This document shows, in pieces, positions 1-9,699 of a stretch of DNA of 64,000 nt. The stretch is from Trueperella pecoris. GTDB lineage: Bacteria; Actinomycetota; Actinomycetes; Actinomycetales; Actinomycetaceae. Each line of letters opens with the position of its first letter. The first letter of the stretch is position 1. Below the pieces are notes generated by a model. That model had not been told where the DNA came from and made no database searches. It saw only the letters and a program-made list of their open reading frames with translations. The stretch lies in the NCBI RefSeq assembly GCF_014926385.1, contig NZ_CP053291.1:992001-1056000 (forward strand), written 5' to 3'. A program made the translations under genes and the position numbers.

Positions 1-303
1 GGTACGGTAACCCGTGGGCTGACGAAGGTGCTCGAAAAGGGCATCACGCTCGACGACGGCCCGGTCAAGGTCGATCGGTTCGTCATTCGTGAGGCGGGCA
101 AGAGGCACTCCATCGTCGAGGTCACCCTGCACTCCGGGCGTAACCGGATCGTTCGTCGAATGATGGAGGAGGTCGGCTTCCCCGTGATCGATCTCGTCCG
201 TACGCAGTTTGCCAACATCGCCATCGGGCGGCTCAAGCCCGGTCAGGTGCGCACGGTCGCAGGCTCCGAGCTGGGTGCGCTCATGAGCATGGTGGATCTG
301 TGA
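1..303 (+). CDS. rluB: 23S rRNA pseudouridine synthase RluB family, C-terminal part
   Basis: The reading frame is open from the first base of the window to the TGA at 301-303, so the 5' part of the gene lies outside. The fragment (100 residues) contains the conserved RluB/RsuA-family C-terminal segment, with a GRNRIVRRM motif at about residues 47-55 followed by the typical L-x-R-x-x-F/I-G block. The family isomerises a specific uridine in helix 89 of 23S rRNA. The stop overlaps the GTG of the next gene by 4 bp (GTGA), so the two are translationally coupled. In Actinobacteria rluB usually follows scpA-scpB, which cannot be seen here. Confidence 0.88.
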   Translation, partial: GTVTRGLTKVLEKGITLDDGPVKVDRFVIREAGKRHSIVEVTLHSGRNRIVRRMMEEVGFPVIDLVRTQFANIAIGRLKPGQVRTVAGSELGALMSMVDL

Positions 304-2084
304 AAGACACCGTGCTGACCCAATCTCCGGTGCTGATCATCGGCACCGGCCTTTTGGGGACCTCGATCGCCTTGCGGCTTCGCCGTGCGGGGGTCAGCGT
401 GCACCTCGAGGATGCCTCTCCGGTGGCGGCCGCCTTAGCTCGGGACCTCGGCGCGGGCTCGTTGGATCCCGTGGCGGATCCCAAACTCGTCATCGTGGCG
501 ATCCCGCCTGACGTGACGGCGCCGGCCGTGCGATCCGCCTTGGAGCGTTTCCCCAACGCCGTCGTCTCCGATGTTGCCTCCGTTAAGGACCAGATTCGCC
601 TCGAGCTTGAGGGTCATCCCGGCTTCGAGCGCTGGGTCGGTTCCCATCCGATGGCGGGCAAGGAACGGTCCGGTGCTATTGCGGCGGACGCGGATCTGTT
701 CGTTGGCCGTCCGTGGGTGATCGCGGCCAATGAGCGCACCTCGGCTGCGGCGATCGGCACCGTCCGCACGCTCGCCGTCGACATGGGCGGGGCCGTGGTG
801 ATGCTCGATTCCGCCGAGCACGATCACGCGGTTGCTCTCGTGTCCCATATGCCCCAAGTCATGAGTTCGCTCGTCGCCAGCGCGCTTCGCGATGCTCCCG
901 CACAAGCGCTCGATCTGGCCGGCCAGGGCCTGCGCGACGTGACGCGTATTGCCGAGTCGGACCCGCTTCTGTGGACGTCGATCATTAGCGGCAACCGCCA
1001 GCAGATCGCGGGCGTCCTGCGGGGCATTTCTGCCCGCTTGGGAGCACTCGTGTCGGCGCTCGATCGTCAAGGTGGCGGACTCGACCGCATCTCGTCCGTG
1101 ATTGCCGATGGCAACAGGGGAGTGGCACGTATTCCCGGCAAACATGGCGGGGCTCGCGCCTCGTATGCGGAAGTGATCGTTTTGATCCCGGACGAGCCCG
1201 GCATGCTGGGTAAGCTTTTCGCCGAGATCGGCGACATCGGTGTAAATATTGAAGACCTCGAGATGGAACATTCTGCCAAGCAGCAGGTGGGCAGGGTTAT
1301 CTTGAAGGTCAATCCGCAACAGGGCCTGCCGTTGGAGCGCGGGCTCGAAGAGAGGGGATGGAGAGTCGTGAGGACTGAGAATCGCCAGCCGCTAGTGATT
1401 GCTATTGATGGCCCGTCGGGTTCCGGCAAGTCGACGGTCGCTCGACGCGTGGCGGACGAGCTCGGCCTGTCTTACCTCGATACGGGCGCGATGTATCGCG
1501 CGGCCACCTGGTGGGCTCTGCACGAGGGCATCGATCTTGACGATGAAGAGAGCGTCCTGCGCGCCACCCAGAACATGCCGCTGTCGATCGATCTGGATCC
1601 GCGCGACCAGCGCTTCGTCTGCGCCGACAGCGATATCACGGGCGCCATCCGTACGTCGGACCTGGCCAAGGTCGTGTCGAAGGTTGCGGTTAACCTTGCC
1701 GTGCGCGCCGAGCTGGTGGGCATGCAGCAGGCGATTATCGCCGAGGAGACGACGCCGTCGGGCCACTCGCAAGGCCGCGGGATCGTCGTGGAGGGGCGTG
1801 ACATCACCACCGTTGTGGCCCCCGATGCTCCCGTTCGCGTCCTACTGACCGCCTCGGAGGAGGCGCGCCTGGCTCGCCGGGCGAAGGAAAACCTCGGAAA
1901 TGCGGACCGCCAGGCGATCGAGGCCACGCGTGACGAGGTTCTTCGCCGTGACCGCGACGATTCGACCGTGTCGAACTTTACGGTCGCCGAGGACGGCGTG
2001 ACGACGATCGACTCCTCGAACATGACCATTGATGATGTCGTCGACACCGTCATTTCCCTAATTCCGGAGGCTTACCGTGACTGA
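300..2084 (+). CDS. tyrA-cmk: Fused prephenate dehydrogenase (TyrA) - cytidylate kinase (CMK)
   Basis: A single 594-residue frame encodes two enzymes. Residues 1 to about 285 are prephenate dehydrogenase (tyrosine synthesis), with the NAD-binding motif GTGLLGTS at 15-22 and the catalytic HPMAG block with His116. An ACT domain follows at about 289-355. From about residue 364 a complete (d)CMP kinase begins, with P-loop GPSGSGKST (371-379), DTGAMYRA, a GRDITTVV block and the C-terminal RDRDDS motif. CMK phosphorylates CMP/dCMP and is normally a separate protein. The start is GTG at 300, overlapping rluB by 4 bp; the end overlaps der by 8 bp. An in-frame GTG at 1368, preceded by a purine-rich GAGAGGGGATGGAGA stretch, could produce free CMK. 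I see no frameshift, so the fusion appears real. Confidence 0.93.
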   Translation: MKDTVLTQSPVLIIGTGLLGTSIALRLRRAGVSVHLEDASPVAAALARDLGAGSLDPVADPKLVIVAIPPDVTAPAVRSALERFPNAVVSDVASVKDQIRLELEGHPGFERWVGSHPMAGKERSGAIAADADLFVGRPWVIAANERTSAAAIGTVRTLAVDMGGAVVMLDSAEHDHAVALVSHMPQVMSSLVASALRDAPAQALDLAGQGLRDVTRIAESDPLLWTSIISGNRQQIAGVLRGISARLGALVSALDRQGGGLDRISSVIADGNRGVARIPGKHGGARASYAEVIVLIPDEPGMLGKLFAEIGDIGVNIEDLEMEHSAKQQVGRVILKVNPQQGLPLERGLEERGWRVVRTENRQPLVIAIDGPSGSGKSTVARRVADELGLSYLDTGAMYRAATWWALHEGIDLDDEESVLRATQNMPLSIDLDPRDQRFVCADSDITGAIRTSDLAKVVSKVAVNLAVRAELVGMQQAIIAEETTPSGHSQGRGIVVEGRDITTVVAPDAPVRVLLTASEEARLARRAKENLGNADRQAIEATRDEVLRRDRDDSTVSNFTVAEDGVTTIDSSNMTIDDVVDTVISLIPEAYRD

Positions 2085-3522
2085 AGAAGATGAGCGCCAG
2101 TACGAACTGATGCGCGCCTCGCTCGACGACTACGAGCTGGAGGCCGACGACGCAGCCCTCCTCGACCTCGAGTTTGAGCTGGCCCCCGTTGAGGCCGCAC
2201 CGACCAATCCCGTGCTTGCCATTGTGGGACGGCCGAACGTTGGTAAATCGACGCTGGTCAACCGCGTGGTCGGCCGCCGTGTCGCCGTCGTCCAGGACAC
2301 GCCTGGCGTGACGCGCGATCGTGTCTACTACGACGCCGAATGGAATGGCCGGCCCTTCACGGTGGTTGACACCGGCGGCTGGGAACTGGACGTGCAGGGC
2401 ATTGACCGATCGGTGGCCGACCAATCCGAGATCGCAATCCGCGAAGCCGACGCAGTCCTGCTGGTGGTTGACGCACATGTGGGTGTCACCGATGATGACG
2501 AGCGCATCATCGAGCTCATTCGCCGTTCGCGTAAGCCTGTTGTACTGGCCGCAAATAAGGTCGATTCGCCCGCGCAGGAGGCCGACGTTGCCTACCTGTG
2601 GTCATTGGGCCTAGGTGAGCCGTTCCCGGTGTCGGCGCTTCACGGCCGCGGCTCCGGTGATCTCCTCGACGAGGCCATGCGCATTCTGCCCAAGGTCTCC
2701 AGCGTCCGGCGCGAACGGCCGGGGGAGGGTCCGCGCCGCGTGGCCCTCGTCGGCAAACCGAACGTGGGCAAGTCCTCCTTGCTCAACCAGCTCGCGGGCG
2801 AAAACCGCGTGGTGGTCAACGATCTGGCTGGCACGACCCGCGACCCGGTGGACGAGACCATCGAGCTAGACGGCCAGCTGTGGACGTTCGTCGACACGGC
2901 CGGTATCCGGCGTCGTGTCCATCTCCAGAAGGGTGCCGACTACTATGCCTCGTTGCGCACGCAGCGCGCGGTGGATAACGCGGAACTCGTGCTTGTTCTC
3001 ATTGACGCCTCTCAGGACCTCACGGAGCAGGACATCCGTGTGATGCAACAGGTGATCGATTCTGGCCGGGCGATGGTGCTCATTTGCAATAAGTGGGACC
3101 TCGTTGACGACGACCGGCGCGCGCAACTGGACAAGGAGATCGAACGCGAGCTTGTTCAGATGCCGTGGGTGGAGCGCATCAATATTTCGGCGAAGACCGG
3201 ATGGCATACGAACCGGCTCACGCGCGCGATGGAGAAGGCCCTGGAATCGTGGGACAAGCGCATTCCCACCGGAAAGCTCAACTCGACGCTCGGCGAGCTC
3301 GTGGCCGCCAATCCGCACCCGGTTCGCGGAGGCCGGCAGTCGCGTATCCTCTTCGCGACTCAGGTGGCCGCGCAGCCTCCCCGTTTCGTCCTGTTCACCA
3401 CGGGCTTCCTCGATCACGGATACCGCCGTTTCATCGAGCGCCGCCTGCGCGAGACCTACGATTTCACAGGCTCGCCCGTGGAGATCTCGGTCCGCGTGCG
3501 GGAGCGCCGCCAGCGTAAATAG
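2077..3522 (+). CDS. der: Ribosome biogenesis GTPase Der (EngA)
   Basis: The 481-residue protein has two tandem Era-like GTPase domains and a C-terminal KH-like domain, the defining Der architecture. The first P-loop GRPNVGKS lies near residue 51 with switch DTGGW. The second P-loop GKPNVGKS lies near residue 226 with DTAG and NKWD. An acidic N-terminal extension of about 40 residues precedes the first domain, as in other actinobacterial Der proteins. Der acts in 50S subunit maturation. The start is the GTG at 2077, preceded by GGAGG inside the end of the cmk part, so the genes overlap by 8 bp. The order cmk-der is conserved in Actinobacteria. Confidence 0.96.
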   Translation: MTEEDERQYELMRASLDDYELEADDAALLDLEFELAPVEAAPTNPVLAIVGRPNVGKSTLVNRVVGRRVAVVQDTPGVTRDRVYYDAEWNGRPFTVVDTGGWELDVQGIDRSVADQSEIAIREADAVLLVVDAHVGVTDDDERIIELIRRSRKPVVLAANKVDSPAQEADVAYLWSLGLGEPFPVSALHGRGSGDLLDEAMRILPKVSSVRRERPGEGPRRVALVGKPNVGKSSLLNQLAGENRVVVNDLAGTTRDPVDETIELDGQLWTFVDTAGIRRRVHLQKGADYYASLRTQRAVDNAELVLVLIDASQDLTEQDIRVMQQVIDSGRAMVLICNKWDLVDDDRRAQLDKEIERELVQMPWVERINISAKTGWHTNRLTRAMEKALESWDKRIPTGKLNSTLGELVAANPHPVRGGRQSRILFATQVAAQPPRFVLFTTGFLDHGYRRFIERRLRETYDFTGSPVEISVRVRERRQRK

Positions 3523-3567
3523 CGCCTTTCTGTGACGGAGCCGCCCGGTCTAGGCCATAATTGTTTC

Positions 3568-4692
3568 ATGACGACTAAGCGAATTGGTATCTTGACCGCT
3601 GGTGGCGACGCCCCGGGGCTGAACGCCGCCATCCGCGGCTTCGGCAAGGCAGCCATCGGAAACTATGGTTGGACGCTCTTAGGCTTCCGCGACGGCATGC
3701 GTGGGCTGGCGGAGAATCATTTCGTCGAGCTTGATGCTAAGGCACTATCGGGTATCTTGACGACGGGCGGTACGATCCTCGGCACGTCGCGGGACAAGGT
3801 CCACAAGATGATGGTCGATGGGGAGAAGACGAACATGATCCCCACCATCGTTGATCACTACCATGCCGACAAGCTGGACGCCTTGGTGTGTCTCGGTGGC
3901 GGAGGAACCGCGAAGAATACTCATCGCCTGGCCGAGGCCGGCCTCAACGTTCTTCATCTTCCCAAGACGATCGACAACGACATCCTCTATACCGATAGCT
4001 CCTTTGGCTTCTCGACTGCGCTTGAGATCGCCACGGAGGCGGTGGATCGCCTTCACTCAACCGCGCATTCGCACCATCGCATTATCGTGGTGGAGCTGAT
4101 GGGTCACCGAGCTGGCTGGCTCGCTCTCGGAGCGGGTATCGCCGGTGGCGCCGACGTCATCCTCATTCCCGAGATTCCCTACTCGGTGGACGCGATCGTG
4201 GAAAAGATTGAACGACGCCGTTCGCACGGACTCAGCTTCTCGGTCGTGGCCGTGGCTGAGGGAGCGATGCCGATTGAGGAGGCTCAGCAGCTCGAATTCG
4301 CGCGCACTCTCGTTCGCGATGCCTCCTCGCCCGAAGCCAAGGCGATCGCCAAACAATCGGTCAAGGCTATTGAAAATTCTCATCGCGGCACGTCGCTGGC
4401 ACTTGCTGAGGCACTTGAGGAAAGGACGGGCCTAGAAGCGCGCGTCACCATCCTCGGCCATGTCCAGCGTGGTGGTACGCCGAATGGCGCTGACCGTTTG
4501 CTCGGAACCCGGCTTGGAGTTGCCGGAGCTGACGCGATCGCCGCTGGCCAGTTCAACGTCATGGTGGCCGATCGCGGCGACGGGACGGAACTGGTTGACT
4601 TGGAGTCCGTCGCTGGCAAGGTCAAGTACGTTCCCACGGATCACGAGTGGATTCGCGCCGCCCGCGAAGTCGGCACCGCCATGGGGGACTAG
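3568..4692 (+). CDS. pfkA: 6-phosphofructokinase
   Basis: The 374-residue enzyme phosphorylates fructose 6-phosphate at the committed step of glycolysis. The N-terminal GGDAPGLNA block (about 12-20), catalytic TIDND (134-138) and the MGHRAGW block identify the PFK-A family. ATG 3568 is chosen because the protein then begins [14 protein letters not shown], the family start; an upstream in-frame TTG-region extension has no family match. Donor-specificity positions are mixed: GGGGT (110-114) has Gly where E. coli ATP enzymes have Gly104, but PKTIDND has Lys133, the residue of pyrophosphate enzymes and of some ATP enzymes. ATP is the more likely donor. A CATAAT element about 10 bp before the start may be the -10 of its own promoter. 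Confidence 0.93.
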   Translation: MTTKRIGILTAGGDAPGLNAAIRGFGKAAIGNYGWTLLGFRDGMRGLAENHFVELDAKALSGILTTGGTILGTSRDKVHKMMVDGEKTNMIPTIVDHYHADKLDALVCLGGGGTAKNTHRLAEAGLNVLHLPKTIDNDILYTDSSFGFSTALEIATEAVDRLHSTAHSHHRIIVVELMGHRAGWLALGAGIAGGADVILIPEIPYSVDAIVEKIERRRSHGLSFSVVAVAEGAMPIEEAQQLEFARTLVRDASSPEAKAIAKQSVKAIENSHRGTSLALAEALEERTGLEARVTILGHVQRGGTPNGADRLLGTRLGVAGADAIAAGQFNVMVADRGDGTELVDLESVAGKVKYVPTDHEWIRAAREVGTAMGD

Positions 4693-4733
4693 TAGCTACG
4701 CGCAACCGCCGGCACTTACGCCCGCGCTCGAGC

Positions 4734-4796
4734 ATTAAGCTGGCTCCGACCCAATTAAACTGGCGTAGGTTAATACAGCGCGGATCAGCTTAATAC
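4734..4796. repeat. Palindromic array of 20-bp-spaced TTAA repeats downstream of pfkA
   Basis: The 137 bp between pfkA and the terminator hold no gene but an ordered element. ATTAAGCTGGC (4734-4744) recurs as ATTAAACTGGC (4754-4764), and GTTAATAC (4769-4776) recurs as CTTAATAC (4789-4796); both pairs have a 20-bp period. The outer copies form a 9-bp inverted repeat, ATTAAGCTG (4734-4742) with CAGCTTAAT (4786-4794). It could be a protein-binding array on one face of the helix (two turns per repeat) or a structured 3' UTR. Function unknown. Confidence 0.45.
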
Positions 4797-4829
4797 GGTT
4801 TCGGCCGGGCCTGCCGCCCCCGAAGATGA

Positions 4830-4867
4830 AAAAGTCTCGCGACAACAACTCGTGTCGCGAGACTTTT
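4830..4867 (+). terminator. Rho-independent terminator after pfkA (probably bidirectional)
   Basis: A perfect 15-bp stem, AAAAGTCTCGCGACA (4830-4844) with TGTCGCGAGACTTTT (4853-4867), has an 8-nt loop. T-rich and A-rich flanks are built into the stem ends, so it can terminate pfkA from the left and the tRNA-Pro transcript from the right. Confidence 0.85.
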
Positions 4868-4872
4868 GTGAG

Positions 4873-4946
<74 letters not shown>

Positions 4947-5042
4947 TGTCGTGTGGACGTATAGATCTTAGCCGAAACATCCCCACAATTGCCAAACCGA
5001 TCCTCTCGTTTGAGGGTGGTACAGCTCACCCGGCCGAAACGT

Positions 5043-5804
5043 CTACCTGCGAACACGCACGGACAGGCACGTCACCGAGCCTTCCATCTTTTCAATTTCC
5101 GTCATCGGCGTGGTGAGAACCTCGAAGCCCTCGGCCCGCAAATATCGGGCGGTCTTGGGCGCAGAGGCGGACATCAGGAGTGTCTTTTCATCCACGATGA
5201 CCACCTGGGTGCCGAGAAATTCTTCCACGTAGCGTAGGCCCGGAAAGTGCTGTGCCGGTGGCGCATAGTCGCGATGGGAGATGAACGTGCCGTCGGGCAA
5301 CGCGGTGAGGCAAGACTTCAGGTGCAAGGCTCGTTCGACGGGCACGCCAACCACCTCGACGCCCATGGGGTCGAGGTGGCGTTGTAAGGCGTCCACGCCC
5401 GCCTTATTGGATCGAGTTGACAGCCCAACCCAGACCTTTCCGCCGAACTTGAGGCAATCACCGCCTTCGAGATGTGCTCCCTGCGGAAGGTCGACCACAT
5501 CGAAACCTCGCTCCACGAGCACTCGCACGAGGCTTTCCTGTTCTTGGATGCGGGTCGGGTGCATCTTGGTTTTCACCGCGAGGTTTCCATAGGTAAAGAC
5601 CGTGTCTTCCACGAAGATCGAGTCGGGCAGCTCGGGGGTGGGTTCTACCTCCACCACCTCGGTAAAGTCTCGAAGAATATCGCAGTAGGAGTGCCACTGA
5701 ACACGTGCCAGCTGCGGGCTCATATCTTGTTGATCGAGGTGCGTCAGTTGACCCTGATCCATCTTGGGTGAAGGTTCGCGAACGAGTGCGTATGTCAATT
5801 CCAT
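5043..5804 (-). CDS. ddaH: Dimethylarginine dimethylaminohydrolase family protein (DDAH-like amidinotransferase)
   Basis: The 253-residue protein belongs to the guanidine-modifying amidinotransferase fold. It begins MELTYALVREPSP, the family's first strand. It has the substrate-binding EDTVF motif, a catalytic His in HLEGGDCL, and a C-terminal nucleophile Cys in SVTCLSVR. DDAH enzymes hydrolyse N-omega-methylated arginines to citrulline and methylamines. ATG 5804 is preferred over a start 21 codons upstream because that extension matches nothing in the family and runs into the divergent pepN promoter region. The relatives arginine deiminase and citrullinase cannot be fully excluded, but the length and HxEGGD context favour DDAH. 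It is monocistronic and divergent from pepN. Confidence 0.82.
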   Translation of the reverse strand: MELTYALVREPSPKMDQGQLTHLDQQDMSPQLARVQWHSYCDILRDFTEVVEVEPTPELPDSIFVEDTVFTYGNLAVKTKMHPTRIQEQESLVRVLVERGFDVVDLPQGAHLEGGDCLKFGGKVWVGLSTRSNKAGVDALQRHLDPMGVEVVGVPVERALHLKSCLTALPDGTFISHRDYAPPAQHFPGLRYVEEFLGTQVVIVDEKTLLMSASAPKTARYLRAEGFEVLTTPMTEIEKMEGSVTCLSVRVRR

Positions 5805-5874
5805 ACATCCAGCGTATAACTTTGGGCCCGACCTTTGATTTGAAACGAGAAATTGATGGCGGGACAATTGCGCT

Positions 5875-8400
5875 GTGACTGAAAACCTGAAGCGTTCCGA
5901 AGCCCATCGCCGTGCCGAGTACCTCGAGTTGGACGGCTACCAGATCGACCTTGACGTAACGGAGGCCCCAAGCTCCCTCGCCACCTTTGGCGTGGTGAGC
6001 CGCATCGCCCTGACCTCCAGCGAGACGGCAGAGACGTTCCTTGATTTTATCGGACCGGAGGTTTCCGAGGTTCGTGTTGACGACGCCGTCGTACACTTTA
6101 CCTTCGATGGCGCACGTATCTACCTCGAGATTCCCGCCGGCAAACACACCATTGAGGTCACGGCACGCGGAACGTATTCAACGAGCGGCGAGGGCTTGCA
6201 TCGCTTCCGTGACCCGGTCGACAACGAAACGTATCTGTACACGCAGTTCGAGCCGGCCGATGCCCGTCGCGTCTACCCAAATTTCGAACAGCCCAATCTT
6301 AAGGCGACCTTCGCCATTACAATCACCGCGCCGCGGTCGTGGGTCGTCCTGTCAAACGGCGCCGAGGTCAGCGCGAGCGAAGCAGGCAAGAACAGCCTGG
6401 GCGACGACGTTGTGCGACATGAGTTCGCGACGACGAAGCGAATGTCGACCTATCTGACGGCCTTCATTGGCGGCCCGTACCACGAGTTTAAGGACGTCGC
6501 CGAGGTCGACGGGCAGACGATCGACCTCGGCTTCTACTGCCGAACGTCTCTCAAGGATCATTTCGACATCGATGACATCGTGACGGTGACCAAGCAGGGA
6601 CTTGGCGTGCTGCCGAAGGTCTTCGACTATCCCTACCCGTGGGGCAAGTATGATTCGGTCTTCGTGCCCGAATACAACCTGGGTGCCATGGAGAATCCCG
6701 GCTGCGTGACGTTCTCCGAGGACGCCTACGTGTTCCGGGGGCAGTCCACGCGTTCCCAGCGTGCCAACCGGGCCAATACGATTCTGCACGAAATGAGTCA
6801 CATGTGGTTCGGGGACCTCATGACGCCGGTGTGGTGGGACGATCTATGGCTGAAGGAGTCCTTCGCCGAGTTCATGGGTGCGTGGGCGATGGTTGCCGCT
6901 ACGCAGTACAGCGAGGGATGGGAGAACTTTGCCGGCTCGCGAGTGGCGTGGGCGTTGCGTAACGATCAGTACCCGACCACGCATCCGATCGTGGCAGACA
7001 TCGTCGACCTCGAGGCTGCCGACCAGGCCTTCGACGGCATCACTTATGCCAAGGGCGCGGCCGTTTTGCGCCAGCTCGTGGCGTGGGTTGGCGAAAATGA
7101 CTTCTTTGCCGGTGCCGCCAAGCTCTTCAAGGACAGGGCCTTCGCGAACGCCACATTACATGACCTCCTTGACGCGTTGGGCGAGGTCTCCGGTAAGGAC
7201 GTTGTTTCGTGGGCCAAGCAGTGGCTGGAGTCGGCGGGCGTGTCGACCGTCGCTGTCGAGCGCAGGCCCGAGGGCGTCCAGCTGCGACAGGTGGGGACAG
7301 AGCCGTTGACCGGCCTGTCCATCACGCGCCCCCACCTGCTCAAAGTGTCAGGCTGGCGCATTGAGGACGGGGTGCTTAACCGCGTGGCGTCGGTGGATGT
7401 CGAGTTGACACAGACCCAGCTCGTGGAGTGGGAGGCTATCGGGGGAGAGGGCATCGATCTCATCCTCCCCAACGACGAGGCGCTGTCCTACATCAAGATC
7501 GCCTTCGACGAGCGCTCGTTGCAAGCCGCCATGGCACACGAGCTGGCTGATCCGCTCGCCAGGTCCGTGGTGAGCTCCGCGCTGTGGGAGATGGTTCGCG
7601 ACGGGCTGCTGTCCGCCGCCGACTTCGCCGATTTCGTGGTGCGCTCGGGGGAGGGGACCGGTTCGGGCTTGCTCTCGAGCCGCGTCATGAACGCCGTAGC
7701 GGCGCTGCGTACCTTCACGCCGATCCAGACCCGAATCGAGTCGCTCAGTTCCTTCTTCGACGCCGCTGCGACAAAGCGCGCTTCCGAGGACGCCGACGTT
7801 CGCCTTATTTGGACCCGTGCAGTAGCCCGCGCGGGCGAGTTGCTGGTGGACCGGGACGACGACGTCGTCGAGCTCCTCGCCCAGACGACCGACCAAGATC
7901 TGCGGTGGATGCTTCTGACGGCGCGTGCCGCAACTGGCAGTCTGGGTACTGACGATCTCGACGCCGAGCTGGCGCGAACCGGGACGGCCGCCGACGTCGT
8001 CGCGTATCTGGAAGCCACGGCGAGCCTACCGGGGGCTTCCGCGGATGCCCTTGCCAAGGTTGTCGCGGGTGGCTTGTCCAATGATCACGTCCAGGCGCTG
8101 ATCAACGGCCTTCGTCAGCCGTTGCGTGCGGGGGAAACCGCCGCGGCCGTGGGAGACTATTTCGCCCGGCTCGAAGACATCTGGACCACGCACTCCCAGG
8201 AAATTGCCGAGCGCATCATTTACGGTCTGTACCCCATGAGCGACCTCGATTCTGCTTCTCCTCAGCGCAACGCTCAGGTGCTTGCGGCTGACGAATGGTT
8301 GGCGACGCACGAGCAGGCACCGGCCAGCCTTCGCAAGATTATTCTCGATTGCCGCCACGAGCACCTGCGCATGCTACGTGCGCAGGCGACACGCTGGTGA
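5875..8400 (+). CDS. pepN: Aminopeptidase N (M1 family zinc metallopeptidase)
   Basis: The 841-residue enzyme has the M1 signature: substrate-binding GAMEN at 270-274, the zinc site HEMSH (H305, E306, H309) and the third ligand Glu328, followed by an ERAP1-like helical C-terminal domain. It removes N-terminal residues from peptides in the cytoplasm; no signal peptide is visible. The length matches actinobacterial PepN. Translation starts at GTG 5875 (MTENLKRSEAHRRAEYLELDG); the conserved residues begin immediately, which supports this start. No strong Shine-Dalgarno sequence is present, so leaderless expression is possible. The spacer shared with ddaH is only 70 bp. Confidence 0.95.
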   Translation: MTENLKRSEAHRRAEYLELDGYQIDLDVTEAPSSLATFGVVSRIALTSSETAETFLDFIGPEVSEVRVDDAVVHFTFDGARIYLEIPAGKHTIEVTARGTYSTSGEGLHRFRDPVDNETYLYTQFEPADARRVYPNFEQPNLKATFAITITAPRSWVVLSNGAEVSASEAGKNSLGDDVVRHEFATTKRMSTYLTAFIGGPYHEFKDVAEVDGQTIDLGFYCRTSLKDHFDIDDIVTVTKQGLGVLPKVFDYPYPWGKYDSVFVPEYNLGAMENPGCVTFSEDAYVFRGQSTRSQRANRANTILHEMSHMWFGDLMTPVWWDDLWLKESFAEFMGAWAMVAATQYSEGWENFAGSRVAWALRNDQYPTTHPIVADIVDLEAADQAFDGITYAKGAAVLRQLVAWVGENDFFAGAAKLFKDRAFANATLHDLLDALGEVSGKDVVSWAKQWLESAGVSTVAVERRPEGVQLRQVGTEPLTGLSITRPHLLKVSGWRIEDGVLNRVASVDVELTQTQLVEWEAIGGEGIDLILPNDEALSYIKIAFDERSLQAAMAHELADPLARSVVSSALWEMVRDGLLSAADFADFVVRSGEGTGSGLLSSRVMNAVAALRTFTPIQTRIESLSSFFDAAATKRASEDADVRLIWTRAVARAGELLVDRDDDVVELLAQTTDQDLRWMLLTARAATGSLGTDDLDAELARTGTAADVVAYLEATASLPGASADALAKVVAGGLSNDHVQALINGLRQPLRAGETAAAVGDYFARLEDIWTTHSQEIAERIIYGLYPMSDLDSASPQRNAQVLAADEWLATHEQAPASLRKIILDCRHEHLRMLRAQATRW

Positions 8401-8490
8401 CACGCGGAAACTTGGAGAAATTTGCCGGCCGACAATGACACTGATTCACCAGTGCGTTAAGGTTGTAGGAAGAACAGAGAGGGGCTAGCG

Positions 8491-8940
8491 ATGGCAGATT
8501 TTGAGGTGCATCCGCAGGGGGTCGATCCGACGTCGACCTCGCGTTTTACGGCGATTGGAGTGCCGCTTGAACCGCAACAAATGGTTCATGGCCTCGATCC
8601 CGAAGATACCGCCACCATCAACGCTCTTCCTGCCACCTCCGCGCTTCTCATCGCCCTCACCGGTGCCAACGCCGGTGCTCGCTTCCTGCTCAACGCCGAT
8701 ACCACGACCGTTGGGCGCCACCCGAAGTCGGATATTTTCCTCGACGATGTGACGGTCTCGCGCAAGCATGCGCTGTTCGTGCGCTCCGGCCGCAATTTCT
8801 TCGTGCGCGATTCCGGCTCGCTCAATGGCACGTACGTCAACATGCAGCAGGTCGAAGAGGCGAAGCTGAACGATGGCGATGAGGTGCGCATCGGAAAGTA
8901 CCAGCTGACCTTCTATGGTTCACGTCAGGCGGGCGAATGA
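8491..8940 (+). CDS. garA: FHA-domain regulator GarA/OdhI family
   Basis: The 149-residue protein ends in a forkhead-associated domain (about residues 50-145) with the phosphothreonine-binding GRHP (75-78), SRKH (90-93) and SLNGT blocks. Together with the following ftsR and merR genes it matches the Mycobacterium garA-Rv1828-Rv1830 neighbourhood. GarA/OdhI inhibits 2-oxoglutarate dehydrogenase and glutamate metabolism when unphosphorylated. The N-terminal ETTS phospho-motif of GarA is not exact here: the aligned stretch reads TSTSRFTA (14-21), keeping T-S-x-F but losing the Glu. ATG 8491 follows a GAGAGGGG ribosome site. The end overlaps ftsR by 4 bp. Confidence 0.88.
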   Translation: MADFEVHPQGVDPTSTSRFTAIGVPLEPQQMVHGLDPEDTATINALPATSALLIALTGANAGARFLLNADTTTVGRHPKSDIFLDDVTVSRKHALFVRSGRNFFVRDSGSLNGTYVNMQQVEEAKLNDGDEVRIGKYQLTFYGSRQAGE

Positions 8941-9680
8941 GTCCTCAGGCTAAGCGTGTTGAGGAAGCTGAGCTCCCTCGCACATGGCCTCAAGAGGTTT
9001 CTCACGAACCGACACTGAAGATCGGTGAAGTGACATCGCAGCTTCGGCGTGAGTTTCCTTTCTTGGCGTCATCGAAGATCCGCTATTTCGAATCCCAGGG
9101 GCTCATAGAGCCCTATCGCACGGATTCGAACCAGCGCATATTCTCTCTCGCCGATGTTGAGCGCCTGCGTTTCATTTTGATCGAACAGCGTGATCGCTAT
9201 GTTCCGCTCCCGCAGATCAAGGAAATGCTCAGCCAGCTCGACTCTGGACAGGCGAGCCAGGACCATCCCGGCCGGATGCGAGCCTTGCCCGACGACGCCC
9301 GCCCGACCCCGGGAACGCGCATCCATAAGGACGAACTCGCGGCGTTGACGGGCGCGTCCTTGACCGAGATCGATCATCTGATCGCGGCGGGCATGCTGAT
9401 CCCGGACGCGCGTGGACGGCTGACCGCCCACGCCGTCGACATCGTACGCTTTTCCAAGATGCTCGGGGAGTCCGGCATGGATCTGCGGAGCCTACGCCAG
9501 GTGCGCAACTCGGCGCACTCACACGCGACCAACGTCGTCTCCCAACTGGCAACGGAGCGTGCGCGAAACACGCCGGTGGCAAAGGAGCGCGTGGTCAACG
9601 AGTCCGCTGAAATGGCAACGATGCTGACCAATCTTTACCGGGCGTTGCTGACGGAAAATATCGACGTTCAGCTTCGTTAG
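8937..9680 (+). CDS. ftsR: MerR-type regulator FtsR (cell-division gene activator)
   Basis: The 247-residue protein has an N-terminal MerR winged helix (about residues 27-95), starting KIGEVTSQLRREFPFLASSK and followed by RYFESQGLIEP. A second winged-helix-like segment follows at about 125-180. This is the layout of Rv1828/C. glutamicum FtsR, which activates ftsZ expression. The start ATG overlaps the garA stop (ATGA), so the pair is translationally coupled. The effector is unknown; no metal-binding cysteines are present. Confidence 0.88.
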   Translation: MSPQAKRVEEAELPRTWPQEVSHEPTLKIGEVTSQLRREFPFLASSKIRYFESQGLIEPYRTDSNQRIFSLADVERLRFILIEQRDRYVPLPQIKEMLSQLDSGQASQDHPGRMRALPDDARPTPGTRIHKDELAALTGASLTEIDHLIAAGMLIPDARGRLTAHAVDIVRFSKMLGESGMDLRSLRQVRNSAHSHATNVVSQLATERARNTPVAKERVVNESAEMATMLTNLYRALLTENIDVQLR

Positions 9681-9699
9681 GCCGGCAAAAACTTAAAGT

